Notes under the pieces: generated by a model
Database searches by the model: none
Seen by the model: the letters and a program-made list of their open reading frames with translations, nothing else
Told to the model about the DNA's origin: nothing
Made by a program: the position numbers and the translations under genes
Origin: Platerodrilus igneus
Lineage: Eukaryota; Arthropoda; Insecta; Coleoptera; Lycidae
Reading direction: 5' to 3'
DNA: 64,000 bases
Assembly (NCBI GenBank): GCA_036346225.1
Contig: JARFIW010001458.1
Location: 3,348,001-3,412,000 of the forward strand
Shown: positions 13,235 through 22,727 of the stretch, piece by piece
Numbering within the stretch: the first letter of the stretch is position 1
How the letters are laid out: every line of letters begins with the position of its first letter

Positions 13235-14928
13235 AGTAGATAGGTAGGGCCGGTCCTAATTCAAAACGTGACAGACGTATTTTCCATATGTAAAATAAAC
13301 GTGCACCGTTTTGTATTAGAATCGGCCCTATATAATTTCAATGTAAAATAGTTGTGAAAACATTTCAATGTAAAATAGTTGTGAAAACATGAATTCTTAT
13401 ATACTTTCAATGTAAAATACTTGTGGGCACGTTTTGAATTAGGATCGGCTTTATATTACTTTCAATGAAACACACGTATGTTGAAAAATGTAAGTGCAGA
13501 GAAGAATGTGTGTAGCTGTTTTGAATTCGGTTTTCTAGCGAGAAGTTACACGTGCACCGTTTTGAATTAGGATCGGCGTTATATACTTTTAATGTAAAAT
13601 GTGAAAACCTGAATTCTTTTCAAATGTAAAATACTTGTGGGCACGTTTTGAATTAGGATCGGCTTTATATTACTTTCAATGGAACATATTTCAAAACACA
13701 CGTATGTTGAAAAATGTAAGTGCAGAGAAAAAATGTGTGTAGCTGTTTTGAATTCGGTTTTCTAGCGAGAAGTTACACGTGCACCGTTTTGAATTAGGAT
13801 CGGCGTTATATACTTTTAATGTAAAATGTGAAAACCTGAATTCTTATATACTTTCAAATGTAAAATACTTGTGGGCACGTTTTGAATTAGGATCGGCTTT
13901 ATATTACTTTCAATGGAACATATTTCAAAACACACGTATGTTGAAAAATGTAAGTGCAGAGAAAAATGTGTAGCTGTTTTGAATTCGGTTTTCTAGCGAG
14001 AAGTTACACGTGCACCGTTTTGAATTAGGATGGGCGTTATATACTTTTAATGTAAAATGTGAAAACCTGAATTCTTATATACTTTCAAATGTAAAATACT
14101 TGTGGGCACGTTTTGAATTAGGATCGGCTTTATATTACTTTCAATGAAACATATTTCAAAACACACGTATGTTGAAAAATGTAAGTGCAGAGAAAAAATG
14201 TGTGTAGCTGTTTTGAATTCGGTTTTCTAGCGAGAAGTTACACGTGCACCGTTTTGAATTAGGATCGGCGTTATATACTTTTAATGTAAAATGTGAAAAC
14301 CTGAATTCTTATATACTTTCAATGTAAAATACTTGTGGGCACGTTTTGAATTAGGATCGGCTTTATATTACTTTCAATGAAACATATTTCAAAACACACT
14401 TATGTTGAAAAATGTAAGTGCAGAGAAAAAATGTGTGTAGCTGTTTTGAATTCGGTTTTATAGCGAGAAGTTACACGTGCACCGTTTTGAATTAGGATGG
14501 GCGTTATATACTTTTAATGTAAAATGTGAAAACCTGAATTCTTATATACTTTCAAATGTAAAATACTTGTGGGCACGTTTTGAATTAGGATCGGCTTTAT
14601 ATTACTTTCAATGGAACATACATACTTCAAAACACACGTATGTTGAAAAATGTAAGTGCAGAGAAAATGTGTGTAGATGTTTTGAATTTGGTTTTCTAGC
14701 GCAAAGTTATAAAGTATGACAGATGCAAAATATCGCATTCAAGTCAATTGTGTTTAATTAAAGTGGATTCTGATTTATGTTTAGAGGCTGCAAATACACA
14801 TGGGCCGGTTTCAATTCAAAATGTGTTCACTCTTGTGATAGGTTGAAAAGTGGGTTGGCAAAGTACGCAGATGGTGGTAATCTGCTATATAAGGAGATTG
14901 CTCCTAATATTAATTTAATTAGTCGAAG
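13235..14928 (+). repeat. Polinton left terminal inverted repeat, expanded
   Basis: Matches the reverse complement of 28,482-29,018 along its outer ~250 bp and its inner ~350 bp. Between these, the left copy carries extra tandem units that the right copy lacks. Short ORFs at 13,779, 14,477 and 14,777 are translations of the repeat and not genes. Confidence 0.9.
13300..14706 (+). repeat. ~230-bp tandem repeat inside the left TIR
   Basis: The marker CGTGCACCGTTTTG starts at 13,300, 13,551, 13,778, 14,009, 14,243 and 14,476, giving spacings of 251, 227, 231, 234 and 233 bp. Each unit also carries a GTGGGCACGTTTTGAATTAG segment and a GTTTTGAATTCGGTTTT-type segment. The right TIR has a single unit. 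The copies are very similar, so the expansion is recent or kept homogeneous by unequal exchange. Confidence 0.9.
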
Positions 14929-14964
14929 TTTACTGCATATATTTACATACCTACATATACAAAC

Positions 14965-15464
14965 ATGTATATAATTGATATTCAGGGATTTAAATACAAG
15001 AAAAACGAGTTTGCGTGCAAAGAAATTGCGGTTTTGAACTTGCTGTTAGGTGATGTTTGCCATCAAATTTTTAAACTGCCAATGCAGTCTAGTTGTTTGA
15101 GTCAAGATCATATAAAACATAACGACTGGGTGACAAGGAATATTTATGGTCTTTCTTGGGATGAATCTTCAACGGCTGGAATGGTGTCATCATATATAGC
15201 GCTTTATTTGAGCAAATTATCCGACCCGGTGAAGATGTAGTTGTGAAGGGTCTAGAAAAGAAGAAATTGATTGAAACATATATAATGCAAAACGTTGTAA
15301 CTGATATGCTTGCACTAGGTTGTCCTAAGCTATCGGAGTTAAAAATCAACAATCGTTTAAAATATAACATCCATTGTTGTAGACACAGCAATAATAATTT
15401 TCAATGCGCGAAACAAAATACCTTTTTATTAAAAGAATGGCTTGATAGTAATAAAAAACAATAG
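14965..15464 (+). pseudogene. Polinton accessory protein, possibly RNase H/DEDD-like fold (frameshifted)
   Basis: Two ORFs, 14,965-15,240 and 15,243-15,464, form one protein of about 165 residues with a frameshift between roughly 15,170 and 15,205. The N-terminus IIDIQGFK...EFACKEIAVLN, the central VVVKGLEKKKLIE and the C-terminal H/C-rich CCRH...CAKQN recur, from memory, in insect proteins linked to mobile DNA. The pattern of an aspartate on a first strand followed by a VKG strand suggests an RNase H-like exonuclease fold, but not all catalytic residues can be placed. It lies just inside the left TIR, pointing inward, with convergent integrase next to it. Function not established. Confidence 0.5.
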
Positions 15465-15594
15465 AAAGATTTTGTCTGTATTATTTATTTTAATATAATT
15501 TTACAATATTAGCCTTACAAAATTCCTTTATAATAATAAAAAAAACAATAGAAAGATTTTGTCTGTATTATTTATTTTAATATAATTTTACAAT
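15456..15594. repeat. ~50-bp direct duplication downstream of the accessory gene
   Basis: The stretch beginning CAATAGAAAGATTTTGTCTG occurs at about 15,459 and again at about 15,545, each about 50 bp long. It includes T-rich sequence that could serve as the polyadenylation region of the gene ending at 15,464. No function is evident. Confidence 0.7.
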
Positions 15595-15626
15595 GTAAGA
15601 CTTATTAACTATTATTATAACAACTT

Positions 15627-16565
15627 CTAGCAAACATTATTTTTATCGATCCAGCTATTGTGTACGTTAGAGAAGCCTAACCATTTTACAAATACTTTAT
15701 TTCCACTCTTTCTTAGGACTTTTTCTACCAGGTAAATTCCTGGATGTTTAACCTTTTGCAACTCCGTTTCATAAAATGCACCTTTGATTTCTTTCTCGTA
15801 TTAATCTTCTAATATATATGTTGTCGGATTGGTTACGTTTACCTTTTTAATCTTATAAATTTCATTTGACCAGTTTGGTGTGTAACCTTTCGTAAATGCT
15901 TCCCTGTGTTTACTATTCCTCACACTGTCTTTAATTGAATATTTTGGTATTTTGGTTGCAAGTTTGATGTGGGTAAATGATGATTTAAGAATAGTTTTTC
16001 ATTTGATTTAACAACTTTTACAGGTTTGACTCCGATAGTATTGTGAACTGTATTGTTGTATTGTTTCACAATATCGCTTAAATTTATTATCCAATTGTAA
16101 GAACCGTTCAGGTTAAACAAGCGCCACATTTTTCCCTTTAAAGTTCTAATTACACGTTCCACAATGCATGCTTTCTTTGTAGAAAAAACACTATAATGGT
16201 TTATGCCATATGTCTGCATTAAGGATTGAAAGTGTTTGTTATAATATTCTTTACCAAAATCAGACTGCAAATTTTTGGTGGATTTTAAATTTATTTAAAA
16301 TTGTTTTCATTGCAGCAGTAACATCAATACCCGTTTTACTTTTAAATGGTACAGCCCATACGTATTTGGAGAAACGATCAATAACTACTAAAATGTATTT
16401 AAATCCTTTGTTTGTTTGCGAATATGGTAGCATTTCAATCAAATCGGTCTGAAGAAGGTCATTTAAACCTTTTACTATCACTTTGCGTCTCTTGAAATTT
16501 ATTCTTGCCGGTCTATGAAGTTCATTTACTATATCCTCTTTCACTTTTGATTGAGCAACTATCAT
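15627..16565 (-). pseudogene. Polinton integrase (rve core plus chromodomain), broken
   Basis: Retroviral-type DDE integrase that inserts Polinton DNA. Seen on the minus strand: N-terminal motif ELHRPARINFKRR, then the core with aspartates in QTDLIEM and QSDFGKEYYN and the glutamate in ERVIRTLKGKMWR. A C-terminal chromodomain-like segment (VFVKWLGFSNVHNSWI) ends at TAG 15,627-15,629. Chromodomain integrases are typical of this group. Breaks: a frameshift near 16,262 between the two core ORFs, another near 15,922, and TAA at 15,801-15,803 before the chromodomain. All three catalytic acids are still encoded. It is the last gene of the left-reading block. Confidence 0.88.
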
Positions 16566-16613
16566 AATACTTTTTTCTAATCAGGATTTATTAAATACAA
16601 TTAATAAATACTT

Positions 16614-17057
16614 CTATGTTTGAATGTCGTGGGCTCCACTTGCTTTGAAAGGAACTTTTGATATAAAATCAAGAAACATTGTGGTATTGTTTATGATAGC
16701 ACCGCTGTCACGGAAGCTGATTACATCCATACGTTTAAGCAAAAATCCTTGTAACTGTGCAATGACATAACTTTTTTCGTTTATAAGAATTTCAATGTCT
16801 TGCGGGTATCCTTTAATATTCTCAATGACTGCTTCCTCATAAGGAAATTCATAATTATGTTTAATGTTGAAAATAAGGAATGTCTTGTCACCGTCGAGGA
16901 ATGTACTAGAGTAAAACGTTGCTACTGCCGTGTAATGTAGCATATGTAACTTATACTCAATCAAGGTTTCAAAACCTTCACTTTTGTTTTCATATTCCTG
17001 TTTACTTATATCTATTTTACGGTTATGTAAGTGCCTTGCAAATTTGTCAATTGTCAT
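16614..17057 (-). CDS. Polinton protein of unknown function, 147 aa
   Basis: Intact ORF starting ATG at 17,057, one base after the stop of the DUF8207 gene, so the two are closely coupled. No signal peptide or membrane segment. The middle is hydrophobic beta-rich sequence (YTAVATFYSSTFLDGDKTF) and the C-terminal half contains YVIAQLQGFLLKRMDVISF. Similar small proteins occupy this position in other insect Polintons, from memory, but I cannot assign a function. It could be a virion or assembly factor given its neighbours. Confidence 0.65.
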   Translation of the reverse strand: MTIDKFARHLHNRKIDISKQEYENKSEGFETLIEYKLHMLHYTAVATFYSSTFLDGDKTFLIFNIKHNYEFPYEEAVIENIKGYPQDIEILINEKSYVIAQLQGFLLKRMDVISFRDSGAIINNTTMFLDFISKVPFKASGAHDIQT

Positions 17058-17058
17058 A

Positions 17059-18093
17059 TCATCTAATCACTTTCGCCTCACGCAATTCTTCAATGATCGA
17101 ATTTATTTCGTTGCCGTGACCTGTGTGTCCAGCTGTCTGAGATGAAACTAAAAGTCGTAATCTATCAACAAGTTTATTGGGATCATTCCAATATAAATAA
17201 TCTATAGCGTTATTTGATACTTCTATTGTCATACCGTCTCCAAGACGCTTTCTATAGGGTAATGTTCTAGGTCTACGGGGTGTTTGGGGAAGTATGTTTA
17301 ATGTAGATATTATATTTTTGTACTTATATGAAGTATTACCCTGAATTTGTTCTGTTTCAGAATAATAACTTCTATTAGCATTTGTTCTTTTCACAATATC
17401 AAGGTACGACTTTAGATCTTGCGGACTGTACCCGACAGGATATTTTTTAAACGGTAGTTCGTATAATCCAGGAGTACTTTTATATTTCAAATCATTTATT
17501 AGAACATTTTCATCATCCAACGTGAAATTCGAATTGCCTATCATAAGACCATTTGAATCAGGGTTAAACCTAATACCATATTTATGATCAAATTCGTTCT
17601 TAACATCTTTAAACATATTGTAAATATATTCTCGAGGTAGCGGATGTAGCTGTTCGAGATAATGTGTCATACCAGGTGAATCGGCAAAGCTTTGTATATA
17701 TTCCTGGGCTTCTTGTGCATATCGATTAACTTCTGCTTCGTATTCATTCTCAACATCATCATCATCATCTTCCTCTATGGCATCACTTTTTATATTCGGT
17801 ATATGCTGAGCAGTAACCGGCGAATCAATATAGTCAACGTTCCTTTTTAACAATTTAGGTTTAATTTTTTTTACGCTGCTATGAGGCAGTTCTTCTTCTT
17901 CTTCTTTAAATTTTTCTTTCTTTACCACACTTTCCCCATCCAATTTATTAGCAATAGTTTCTAATCGTGATGTTATGGGTAAGATTGATTCCACTTGGAC
18001 GACTTCATTATCTTTTAACTGGCGCAATTTGTTTTTTACAATGTTTCTTTTCTTAATTAAAATTCTTTTAAGTTTTATCGCCTCCTTGTTCAT
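17059..18093 (-). CDS. Polinton DUF8207-type protein, 344 aa
   Basis: Intact ORF. ATG at 18,093 is preferred to the upstream ATG at 18,153 because the lysine-rich start MNKEAIKLKRILIKKRN resembles the usual N-terminus. Order: basic coiled N-terminal third; a low-complexity acidic tract (EEDDDDDVENEYE); then the conserved region with YGIRFNPDSNGLMIGNSNF and STPGLYELPFKKYP, and the TNANRSYY motif. The C-terminus is NEINSIIEELREAKVIR. These motifs are those of the Polinton family named DUF8207, as I recall it. Role unknown. It sits between the packaging ATPase and the 147-aa gene in a tight left-reading block. Confidence 0.75.
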   Translation of the reverse strand: MNKEAIKLKRILIKKRNIVKNKLRQLKDNEVVQVESILPITSRLETIANKLDGESVVKKEKFKEEEEELPHSSVKKIKPKLLKRNVDYIDSPVTAQHIPNIKSDAIEEDDDDDVENEYEAEVNRYAQEAQEYIQSFADSPGMTHYLEQLHPLPREYIYNMFKDVKNEFDHKYGIRFNPDSNGLMIGNSNFTLDDENVLINDLKYKSTPGLYELPFKKYPVGYSPQDLKSYLDIVKRTNANRSYYSETEQIQGNTSYKYKNIISTLNILPQTPRRPRTLPYRKRLGDGMTIEVSNNAIDYLYWNDPNKLVDRLRLLVSSQTAGHTGHGNEINSIIEELREAKVIR

Positions 18094-18156
18094 TGCGTAA
18101 AAGTTTATTGTAATAAAAAATTCTTCGATACTAACGATACTTGCGTCTCTCAAGGT

Positions 18157-18846
18157 TTAAATATGTATGAAGTGATCAAAACCTATTCGGTACCTTCCTT
18201 GATCTGGATCACTATCTTTGTCTACAACTAAGAAACCGTATTTGTCTTGCCAACAAGCAGCACATATTTCACGGAATTTATCATACTTCATGTCAGTATT
18301 GACGTGATCGTCATATATGTGTTTTAAGTTCAAATCATCTTGTTTAAATAAAACTAAAAGATTAGCATTATCACGTAGTAAGTGCTTAGGTATACGAGTA
18401 TAACTTTGACAAAGGTAAAAACTGTCTACTTGTTTATGACGCCCCATACTAAAGTATTCCCTAATGATACCTTGTTTATCGCAAGCTACATCATCAAAAA
18501 CAAATATAGAATTATTTCGAGCATCAGATGGAGATATAATATTATCAGAACTGAAAAATGTATAATATTTAATCCCTTTTATTGGTCGCAGTAGACTTTC
18601 AAGGTATTGATACTTTGGTTGATAAAGTGATTTAGAATAAACATATACGTTTTCAAACTTTAAACCATTAGGATGTTCTATCAACCCAATCATAACGTTG
18701 GTTTTACCGCAATTTGATGGACCAACAACTAGACATCGAATAGATGAAGGCAGAAGAACGCTATGTTTTTTCTTTTTAGCTAAGGATTGCACGCCAATGT
18801 CATTATTGTTTATGGTTAAAGGTGTTGATTGTTTCACAACACGCAT
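18157..18846 (-). CDS. Polinton genome-packaging ATPase (FtsK/HerA, A32-like), 229 aa
   Basis: ATPase expected to drive DNA into the capsid. Start chosen at MRVVKQ (18,846), giving 229 residues; the upstream extension to 18,924 runs through promoter-like AT sequence. Walker A GPSNCGKT at residues 42-49; Walker B SIFVFDD at about 113-119; a downstream polar segment LCQSYTRIPK at 146-155 resembles the sensor region of A32-like packaging ATPases. No frameshift or stop. It is the first gene of the left-reading block and is divergent from the PLA2-like gene. Confidence 0.9.
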   Translation of the reverse strand: MRVVKQSTPLTINNNDIGVQSLAKKKKHSVLLPSSIRCLVVGPSNCGKTNVMIGLIEHPNGLKFENVYVYSKSLYQPKYQYLESLLRPIKGIKYYTFFSSDNIISPSDARNNSIFVFDDVACDKQGIIREYFSMGRHKQVDSFYLCQSYTRIPKHLLRDNANLLVLFKQDDLNLKHIYDDHVNTDMKYDKFREICAACWQDKYGFLVVDKDSDPDQGRYRIGFDHFIHI

Positions 18847-18980
18847 GTTTGCAAGTGCTAAATTCGATTTGTAAAAAAAAGTGGAATTATATATATAAGA
18901 AACGGCGAGTATATAAAGAATCATTAATTCACAATATTTTATTTATTTACTGCACAGCTTGAGAGGACAGTTGTCCGCTA
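18847..18980. promoter_or_regulatory. Divergent promoter region of the Polinton
   Basis: 134 bp between the starts of the left-reading ATPase block and the right-reading PLA2/protease/capsid block. It holds two TATA-like tracts, ATATATATAAG (18,891-18,901) and GTATATAAAG (18,910-18,919). Their use as promoters for the two directions is inference. Confidence 0.5.
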
Positions 18981-19817
18981 ATGATTACATATAATAATTC
19001 TAAAACTACTGGAAACGGACTATTAAATACTGTAATTAACAATCTACCATTTGAAGCGCATATTCCGGGTTACAAATTTTGCGGTCCGGGCACAAAACTA
19101 ATCGAACGGTTAGCTCGGGGAGACAAGGGAATAAACAAGTTAGACGAGGCTTGTAAGGAGCACGATATTGCATACTCCAAAGAAAAGGATCTATCTAAAC
19201 GCCATCAAGCAGATTCGAAGTTAGCTCAGTTAGCTACAGAAAGACTAAATTCTGGTGACTCGTCTTTAGGTGAAAAAGTAGCAGCATTTGGAGTAGCTAC
19301 CGCAATGAAAGCTAAAGTAAAACTTGATATGGGTGCCTGTGCATCACTGAAAACAAAAAATATCAATAAAATAAGAAAACTGATAAAGAAACGTAAAATA
19401 AGAAGTACGCTAGGTATTAAAAGTATTATCAGACAAGCATGTACAGCTTTAAAAAAGGCTAAAGGATCTAATATTATGGATGCAATCAACATAGCAATTA
19501 AGGCCGCCAATACAGCAAAACAAAAGAAGCATATTAAATCAGCTCGTATTATATCAATTCCTAAAACAGGAGGTTTTCTACCACTAATACCAATTTTTGC
19601 AGGCCTAAGCGCCCTTAGTACTCTTACTGGAGGTGCAGCTACTGTTGCAAAAGCAGTTTTAGATACTAAAATAGCTAAGGAACAACTAGCGGAAAAACAA
19701 CGTCATAACAAGGCAATGGAGGACATTGCAGTCGGAAACGGCATGTACATCAAACCTTATAAAAAAGGTTTTGGTCTTTTTTTAGCCTCTGCAAAACCTC
19801 AAAGGAACGCAACTTGA
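18981..19817 (+). CDS. Polinton phospholipase A2-like protein, 278 aa
   Basis: Intact ORF starting ATG 18,981. Residues 28-66 hold a parvovirus-VP1-type PLA2 signature: a calcium-loop motif YKFCGPG (31-37), then LDEACKEHDIAYSK with the catalytic His-Asp pair at 61-62. The middle is lysine-rich. A glycine/alanine-rich hydrophobic stretch (about residues 195-220, FLPLIPIFAGLSAL and TGGAATVAKAVL) could interact with membrane. The tail GMYIKPYKKGFGLFL is typical of related Polinton proteins. Known for the family: such domains breach membranes during particle entry. That role here is inference from the domain. The stop at 19,815-19,817 overlaps the protease frame. Confidence 0.82.
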   Translation: MITYNNSKTTGNGLLNTVINNLPFEAHIPGYKFCGPGTKLIERLARGDKGINKLDEACKEHDIAYSKEKDLSKRHQADSKLAQLATERLNSGDSSLGEKVAAFGVATAMKAKVKLDMGACASLKTKNINKIRKLIKKRKIRSTLGIKSIIRQACTALKKAKGSNIMDAINIAIKAANTAKQKKHIKSARIISIPKTGGFLPLIPIFAGLSALSTLTGGAATVAKAVLDTKIAKEQLAEKQRHNKAMEDIAVGNGMYIKPYKKGFGLFLASAKPQRNAT

Positions 19818-20179
19818 TTTTACCTAATCGAGCACTAAGCAATGTAGAATTAATAGAGTTTGTTAAGCAATTAGAAGTACCATATTTCCGTGGAGTGTTC
19901 ATGAGAAACAATCTTCCCAAGAGAGTTAATTTAAAAGAATGTGGTATAATTAATTTAGATGGAATAGAAGGTTTAGGCACGCATTGGACCTCTTATAAAA
20001 AGTAGGGTAGTAGCGCTATTTACTATGACAGCTACGGAAACCTGCAACCGCCAACAGAGTTGATAAGTTATTTGAATAGCGGGGGTAAATGTAAAATTCT
20101 TTATAACATTAACCAAGAACAATCGTACGGTACTGTGTTTTGCGGTCATTTATGCTTACAATTTCTAAGTAGTGCATAG
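19814..20179 (+). pseudogene. Polinton adenovirus-type cysteine protease, one nonsense codon
   Basis: Maturation protease of the capsid proteins. A 121-codon frame reads from 19,814 to TAG 20,177-20,179 and is interrupted only by TAG at 20,003-20,005. Catalytic set in family order: His57 in GTHW, Asp72 in YYDSYGN, Gln103 and Cys110 in QSYGTVFCGHLC, with the Gln-to-Cys spacing of adenain. No ATG begins the frame (codon 19,814 is TTG). The preceding gene is in another frame and ends with a T-run (19,771-19,777), so the protease may once have been read from PLA2 through that site. The alternative is a lost start codon. Confidence 0.85.
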
Positions 20180-20198
20180 AACTGCGTACGAAGTTGTC

Positions 20199-20951
20199 AT
20201 GTCGTACACTTTTACTCTAACGGGAAACACTTCAGTTTTAACAAGCAATTTTAATCCGCCTATAAACTTGGATAATGATTCGGAGTACGTATTAGGATTA
20301 ACAAATTTTGAGTCTTATAACACAATTCCAAACATAGAAAAAGGAATAAATAATAAATTTTATTATGGATCTAACGGAGAATTCATAGAAATACCTGAAG
20401 GTGCTTATGAAATTAGAGAAATTAATAAATATCTTCAAAAAGCTTTAGGTGATAAAAGATGGCGGGGTCGTATGGAACAATCACGAAGCGCTAGAAAGAC
20501 GCCAGTGTATATAAAAATTACAGCTGACCATAATACACTTAAATGTAGTATTAAATGTAATCTAGATGTGGATTTTACCAAAAAGGATTCAATTGGTTCT
20601 CTACTTGGTTTCAATCCGCGAAAATTGCTAGCATATGTCACGCATCAAGCAGACTACCCGATCAACATTTGTAAAGTGAATGCAGTTTTAATCGATTGTA
20701 ATATTGCAAGTGGATCCTATTTAAATAGTAAACCAGCCCATGTAATACACGAATTTTTTCCTCAAGTACCTACAGGTTTTAAAATTGTCGAGTGCCCACC
20801 TACGATTATATATCTACTAATCAGGTCACGTATAATAAATGAAATAATAGTTAAAGTGTTAGATCAAGATGGAAATTTGGTTAATTTCAGAGGAGAACTG
20901 CTAACTGTAAGGTTGCATTTAAAAAAAATCTGCAATAGCCATGGGTATTAA
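20199..20951 (+). CDS. Polinton minor capsid protein (penton, jelly-roll), 250 aa
   Basis: Intact ORF. ATG 20,199 (MSYTFTLTGNTSVL) is preferred to the GTG extension from 20,172, which overlaps the protease end. Motifs of the Polinton minor capsid family: PPINLDNDSEYVLGLTNFES near the start, IPEGAYEIREINKYL, IGSLLGFNPRKLL and the C-terminal RIINEIIVKVLDQDGNLVNF. Family knowledge: a single jelly-roll protein that forms the capsid vertices. It follows the protease by 19 bp and precedes a tiny ORF and the major capsid gene, the usual order. Confidence 0.85.
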   Translation: MSYTFTLTGNTSVLTSNFNPPINLDNDSEYVLGLTNFESYNTIPNIEKGINNKFYYGSNGEFIEIPEGAYEIREINKYLQKALGDKRWRGRMEQSRSARKTPVYIKITADHNTLKCSIKCNLDVDFTKKDSIGSLLGFNPRKLLAYVTHQADYPINICKVNAVLIDCNIASGSYLNSKPAHVIHEFFPQVPTGFKIVECPPTIIYLLIRSRIINEIIVKVLDQDGNLVNFRGELLTVRLHLKKICNSHGY

Positions 20952-21093
20952 GTATAATGCACGCAACATGTCAAGAATTGCTATAAATGCTGGAAATTTC
21001 AAAGCAATCGACACTGGATTGATTGTTTCAAGACCGCTAACAACACAAAACCGGCAGTTTCTACAATCGTTAGGACTGCATTTATTTAATTAA
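20941..21093 (+). CDS. Small Polinton ORF between capsid genes, 50 aa
   Basis: ATG at 20,941 overlaps the last 11 bases of the minor capsid gene in a different frame; stop TAA 21,091-21,093, ten bases before the major capsid ATG. The product is basic, with RIAINAGNFKAIDTG in the middle and NRQFLQSLGLHLFN at the end. It keeps an open frame although its neighbours carry mutations, and the tight packing suggests a real gene. From memory, similar short C-terminal FLxSLG-type peptides precede the major capsid gene in other insect Polintons. It could be a capsid cement or pVI/pX-like peptide; the function is not known. Confidence 0.55.
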   Translation: MGIKYNARNMSRIAINAGNFKAIDTGLIVSRPLTTQNRQFLQSLGLHLFN

Positions 21094-21102
21094 AAAAGTA
21101 GA

Positions 21103-22316
21103 ATGAATAGTGAAATACTGAGTGTGCGTGAAAAAGTTTACTTCGACAATGCAATTGTTAATATTAAAAAACATACTCATCAACCTTATGCTAACACATC
21201 TTTAAACAATAATGATGAAATTCGAATCCCTATACAACAACAAGATGTATACACCTTACCATCGAAGAGCATGCTGTACATAGAAGGCAAATTAATTAGA
21301 ACAGATGGAACGCCGTCTCAGACAGCAAAGTTGGTAAATAATGGGGTTTTGCTGCTTTTTGATAAAATTAGATATGGGATTGGTGGTATCATTGTAGATT
21401 GTGTTCGGAATCCTGGATTAACGTCTATAATGAAGGGATATGTTTCATATAATAGCAATCAAAGTAAACATTTACAAAACGCTGGGTGGTTTCCTATGGA
21501 TGATTCGCAAATAGTTGATGCCAATGGGAATTTTAATGTTGCAATAAACCTTTCAATGGTTCTCGGATTATGCGAAGATTTTTAAAAAATTATTTTAAAC
21601 CTCCGTCATGAGTTAGTTTTACTACGTTCTAGTTTTGATACTAATGCTATAATTAATCCTACACCCGATGAAGAAATAAAAGTTGTTTTAAACAAAGTTT
21701 TGTGGAAAATGCCGCATGTAGCCGTTGATGATACTCAACGAATTAATTTAATAGATTGCGTTGCACAAAATCAGGATTTGCATTTTCCGTTTAGAGGATG
21801 GGAGTTTCATGAATATCAACTTGTACAAGAAACGCAACATCATACATGGAATATTAAAACAACAACACAATTAGAAAAACCAAGATTTGTGATTGTTGGT
21901 TTCCAAACCAACCGAAAAAATAGATACATGAGCAACTACAGTCGTTTTGATCATTGCTATTTAACCAACATGAAACTATATTTAAATTCAGAAATTTTCC
22001 CGTACGATAACTTGAATTTGAAGTTCGAGAATAAACAGACTGCGTTGTTATATGAGATGTATGCTCAGTTTCAGCAATCATACTACGAAAGGAAATTGAA
22101 CCACTTTTTAATCCTGAAGATTTACGAAGTATTGCACCATTAGTAGTCATAGATTGTTCTAGACAAAGCAAAGCGGTAAAATCTGGTACTGTAGATATTA
22201 GATTAGAATTTGAAACTAGCAGAAACGTTTTGCCAAATACGTCTTGTCATTGCCTTATACTTCATGATAAGATAGTCAAATACAATCCACTCTCAAACAG
22301 CATAAGAATATTATAA
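21103..22316 (+). pseudogene. Polinton major capsid protein (double jelly-roll), one stop and one frameshift
   Basis: Major building block of the virus-like shell. The frame from ATG 21,103 reads to TAA at 21,583-21,585, resumes without shift to about 22,090, then continues in the +1 frame to TAA 22,314-22,316. Seen: EILSVREKVYFDNAI at the start; LRHELVLLRS-type segment after the stop; WKMPHVAVDD; and a C-terminus in which VDIRLEFETSR and LPNTSCHCLILHDKIV match the family ending. Total about 400 codons, normal for Polinton MCP. Only two lesions: one in-frame nonsense codon and one frameshift near 22,090-22,096. It is the last gene of the right-reading block. Confidence 0.87.
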
Positions 22317-22727
22317 TTACTTTATTATTATTATTACTGTACCTTTACAAATTATGAAAAAACAATAAATCATTTAGCAATTACAGTCTATTTATTAATA
22401 TTTTTACATGTAAACAGCCATAAACATTGACAATTTTAAATGAAAGTTTTGTTATACATTTCTCAAATAAACTAACTGGTATGTTATTAACAAACTGGAT
22501 TTTTTTTAAACAGAACGGTTACTACTACTATTTTTCTCTACAATACATTTATACTAATATAGTTCAAACTCGGGCAGATTGAAAGGTATCCTATTTTTTA
22601 GATACATCCAAAAACGGCGTACTTGTGCAGGTATAAACATAACACTGAAGTTTTATAACTAAAAAAAATTATATGTTAATCGAGATAAAATAAATTGCAT
22701 TCTTTATTTGAGCCAGTGGTTGAAGCT
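22317..22727. other. Convergent intergenic region of the Polinton
   Basis: AT-rich spacer between the 3' ends of the capsid block and polB. No gene seen. It must hold the polyadenylation signals of both convergent units. Confidence 0.6.

Noticed and set aside
13300..14706. CRISPR-like or satellite array
   Set aside because: Units of about 230 bp without short spacers, located in a eukaryotic transposon end; it is an expanded TIR.
13779..14738. ORFs of 64-80 codons in the left TIR
   Set aside because: Same peptide repeated with each tandem unit and present in mirror image in the right TIR; no coding signature.
19226..19510. 94-codon minus-strand ORF inside the PLA2-like gene
   Set aside because: Antisense shadow of a real gene.
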